Part shown: positions 32,917 through 34,433 of the stretch, piece after piece
Layout: each line of letters opens with the position of its first letter
Position numbering within the stretch: the first letter of the stretch is position 1
Assembly: GCA_937120965.1 (NCBI GenBank)
Contig: CAKZKA010000064.1
Span: 1 to 34,433, forward strand
Length of the DNA: 34,433 nt
DNA from: an uncultured Chloroflexota bacterium
GTDB lineage: Bacteria; Chloroflexota; Chloroflexia; Chloroflexales; Chloroflexaceae
Reading direction: 5' to 3'
Made by a program: the position numbers and the translations under genes
The notes under the pieces: model-generated
What the model was told of the DNA's origin: nothing
Database searches by the model: none
Seen by the model: the letters and a program-made list of their open reading frames with translations, nothing else

Positions 32917-33786
32917 TCATTGGCCGGCAGCGAGAGCCAGCGTGGTTGCGGGATGCGTCACCTGCTTGACCATTGTCGTTCGTAGCCATGCCCCCAGATG
33001 TGCCATTGCTCCCCGATGGTAACGGGTAACCCAGGCGGGATCGCTCCAGTCGATCGGTCCGTCAGTAATATCGAAGAGCGTATGCTCGGCCCCTTCGGCA
33101 ATGTACAGCTCGGCGCCGTATGGTAGCGCCGCCCTGTGGGCAGCCACGGCATCCGGGCCAATCCGGGCCAATTCCGGTTCACTGTCGGCAACGATAACCA
33201 GAATCGGCGCGGCGACAGCCGTGATCTCCTCAGGGCCAAGCAGATTGGAGAGCAGTGCAACGCCCCGTGGCGGCTGGATTGCCTGGAACGCGGCGAATTG
33301 CCCGGCCAGGTGTTGCGTGCCAATACTCTGGGCCACGATGAACACCCGCTCGCGGTTGATCCCCGCCTGGCTCACTGCGGCCCGGTAGGCCGCCAGCGCG
33401 TCATCAGCTTCGCAGCAACCGTACTCGCCCGTGCTGCGCCCGGTGCCACGCTTGTCGAAGCGGAAAACCGCAAAGCCTTCAGGCAGGAGAATCTCGGCCA
33501 GATAGCCATAGGCATCGCGCGTCACCGGCCCGGAGTGGTGGATGACGAACACCAGCGGCGCAGCCTCGTCACCGGAGGGCAGATCGAGTTCCCCGGCGAG
33601 TGTCGCATCACCGCTCTGAAAGCGCACCTCGCGCCGCTCGCGGGCGATGCCCTCCAGACGTGGCGCAGGTAGGGCGTCGGTTGGAGAGGGCGGAGGGCCT
33701 TGCCTTGCAGTCCCCAGAGTGATAACGTTCCCCGCACACGCGCTCAGGCTCAGTACGAGTGTGAGCAGGATTGCGCTCAATAGCAT
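32917..33786 (-). CDS. Alpha/beta-hydrolase family lipoprotein
   Basis: About 289 residues. A lipoprotein signal ([17 protein letters not shown], lipobox LSAC) predicts acylation of the cysteine and surface or membrane attachment. The hydrolase core has [21 protein letters not shown] (oxyanion region), [11 protein letters not shown], the nucleophile elbow [21 protein letters not shown] with the acidic residue, and [10 protein letters not shown] with the catalytic histidine. The elbow is A-Q-S-I-G rather than strict G-x-S-x-G. The start at 33786 is chosen for the signal peptide; an in-frame ATG at 33879 overlaps the upstream stop by eight bases and would add 31 polar residues. Possible roles are an esterase or deacylase of surface glycans, but the substrate is unknown. 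Confidence 0.82.
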   Translation of the reverse strand: MLLSAILLTLVLSLSACAGNVITLGTARQGPPPSPTDALPAPRLEGIARERREVRFQSGDATLAGELDLPSGDEAAPLVFVIHHSGPVTRDAYGYLAEILLPEGFAVFRFDKRGTGRSTGEYGCCEADDALAAYRAAVSQAGINRERVFIVAQSIGTQHLAGQFAAFQAIQPPRGVALLSNLLGPEEITAVAAPILVIVADSEPELARIGPDAVAAHRAALPYGAELYIAEGAEHTLFDITDGPIDWSDPAWVTRYHRGAMAHLGAWLRTTMVKQVTHPATTLALAAGQ

Positions 33787-33871
33787 CTGTGTTGGATCGT
33801 GTGATTTATGCTGTGAAGCATAAGCATCGGCAGTCGGATCATAGTCTGCAATCTTATCGCAGATCGATCTA

Positions 33872-34433
33872 TCAGCCATTGATGAACTGACTTTTCTTGC
33901 CTTTTTCGATGAACAGAAAATTGTGTGTGGAAAAAGTATCTAAGCCGCCGATGGCAACGCGCTCTACTTCATCAGGGCACACAAGGCGGCATTGCCTGTC
34001 AGCCGTCCAGGCCTCATAACCCCTGTCCCAGAAAAATTGAAATGTGTTTCTGAGATGCGGATTGAGATGCACTCCTTCGGGCTGGTTCTCTGAAACGGTG
34101 ATCTCGATCATCCATATGGGCTTGGGTTCTCGATCCAAAAAGGATGCAGCGCCTTCCAGCATCATCTGTTCAGCACCCTCAACATCCACAAGAAAGAAGC
34201 ATTGCTGGCTGGTAAATCTTGATCCAAGAACATTATCTAGCGTGGAACACGGAGCTAAGGCTACGTACTGGCCTGGTCTTCTACCCCAGCCTTTCACTAG
34301 AGATGCCTGCGGTCCGCCGCCATAGATTTCAATTACCCCCACAGTATTGCTTACGGGTATCCGTTCAGGACGGGGAGCTAGACGCCGTTCTGCGTTGCGA
34401 GAATCGGCAGAATCCGGCATACTACGCCTATGG
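33872..34433 (-). CDS. FkbM-family methyltransferase, C-terminal part (5' truncated by window)
   Basis: About 186 codons are visible and the frame is open to the window edge, so the gene probably begins outside. The visible part has [24 protein letters not shown] (the family's D-x-E-G-A-E signature), [14 protein letters not shown] and a C-terminal HNFLFIEKG. The N-terminal SAM-binding glycine loop is not in the visible part, which also argues for truncation. FkbM enzymes O-methylate sugars or other hydroxyls in polysaccharide and antibiotic pathways. Base composition is lower in G+C than its neighbours (26 of 60 bases at 33901-33960), hinting at different ancestry. Its stop is 86 bp upstream of the lipoprotein start. 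Confidence 0.82.
   Translation of the reverse strand, partial: HRRSMPDSADSRNAERRLAPRPERIPVSNTVGVIEIYGGGPQASLVKGWGRRPGQYVALAPCSTLDNVLGSRFTSQQCFFLVDVEGAEQMMLEGAASFLDREPKPIWMIEITVSENQPEGVHLNPHLRNTFQFFWDRGYEAWTADRQCRLVCPDEVERVAIGGLDTFSTHNFLFIEKGKKSQFING

Noticed and set aside
30837-32969. Open frame of 710 codons on the + strand opposite the propeller gene
   Set aside because: It begins with Arg/Gly-rich low-complexity sequence that is the complement of the Thr-Pro stalk; part of it is duplicated only because the opposite strand is.
1-34433. tRNA, rRNA or riboswitch genes
   Set aside because: I scanned the intergenic stretches and saw no cloverleaf, rRNA block or recognisable riboswitch core; the gaps are explained by repeats and promoter-like sequence.

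Overview
The window looks like part of a chromosome of a Chloroflexota bacterium, probably class Chloroflexia (relatives of Chloroflexus, Roseiflexus or Kouleothrix). The reasons are the moderately high G+C, the secreted proteins with long Thr-Pro stalks and Y-L-P-L-type C-termini, and the many short intergenic palindromes. This is inference from style; no marker gene is present. No tRNA, rRNA, CRISPR array, integrase or transposase was seen.

Layout. Apart from the tail of an OmpR/PhoB-type response regulator on the + strand (1-366), every recognisable gene is on the - strand, so transcription runs from right to left. From right to left the window holds: (i) a partial FkbM-type methyltransferase and an alpha/beta-hydrolase lipoprotein (34433-32917); (ii) four secreted surface proteins (32828-22956) built from five-bladed propeller modules, beta domains, Thr-Pro or Pro-Ser stalks and LamG (lectin-like) domains; (iii) a polysaccharide deacetylase, a left-handed beta-helix acyltransferase and a WecB-type UDP-GlcNAc 2-epimerase (22566-18757); (iv) an operon with a second acyltransferase, a family 2 glycosyltransferase, a small membrane protein, a radical SAM protein and two GT-C/ArnT-like membrane glycosyltransferases (18535-11118); (v) two overlapping GT4 glycosyltransferases (10710-8168); (vi) an operon with an ArnC/DPM-like GT2, an EamA/ArnE-like flippase subunit, a GmhA-like SIS isomerase, a DegT aminotransferase, an FAD oxidoreductase, a polyprenyl-phosphate sugar phosphotransferase and a Gfo/Idh/MocA dehydrogenase (7713-486).

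Together blocks (iii)-(vi) form a cell-surface polysaccharide or glycolipid locus. It supplies nucleotide sugars (2-epimerase, 3-dehydrogenase, aminotransferase, acyltransferases), an initiating phosphoglycosyl transferase, cytoplasmic GT2 and GT4 enzymes, lipid-carrier sugar donors (GT2 plus an EamA-type protein) feeding GT-C enzymes outside the membrane, and a deacetylase. No Wzx flippase, Wzy polymerase, Wzz/Wzc or ABC exporter is visible, so the locus probably continues elsewhere. The surface proteins next to it are candidate binders of the same glycan.

Most notable signals: two nearly superimposable upstream regions (7801-7860 and 18700-18760), with a third variant at 30403-30441, carrying 11-bp-phased direct repeats like an OmpR-family operator; a 1,440-bp in-frame segment duplicated with no mismatch found between two surface-protein genes; a dispersed modular family of palindromic repeats in most of the larger intergenic gaps; and a shared FR(I/V)Y(L/V)PL C-terminal tail on two otherwise different secreted proteins.
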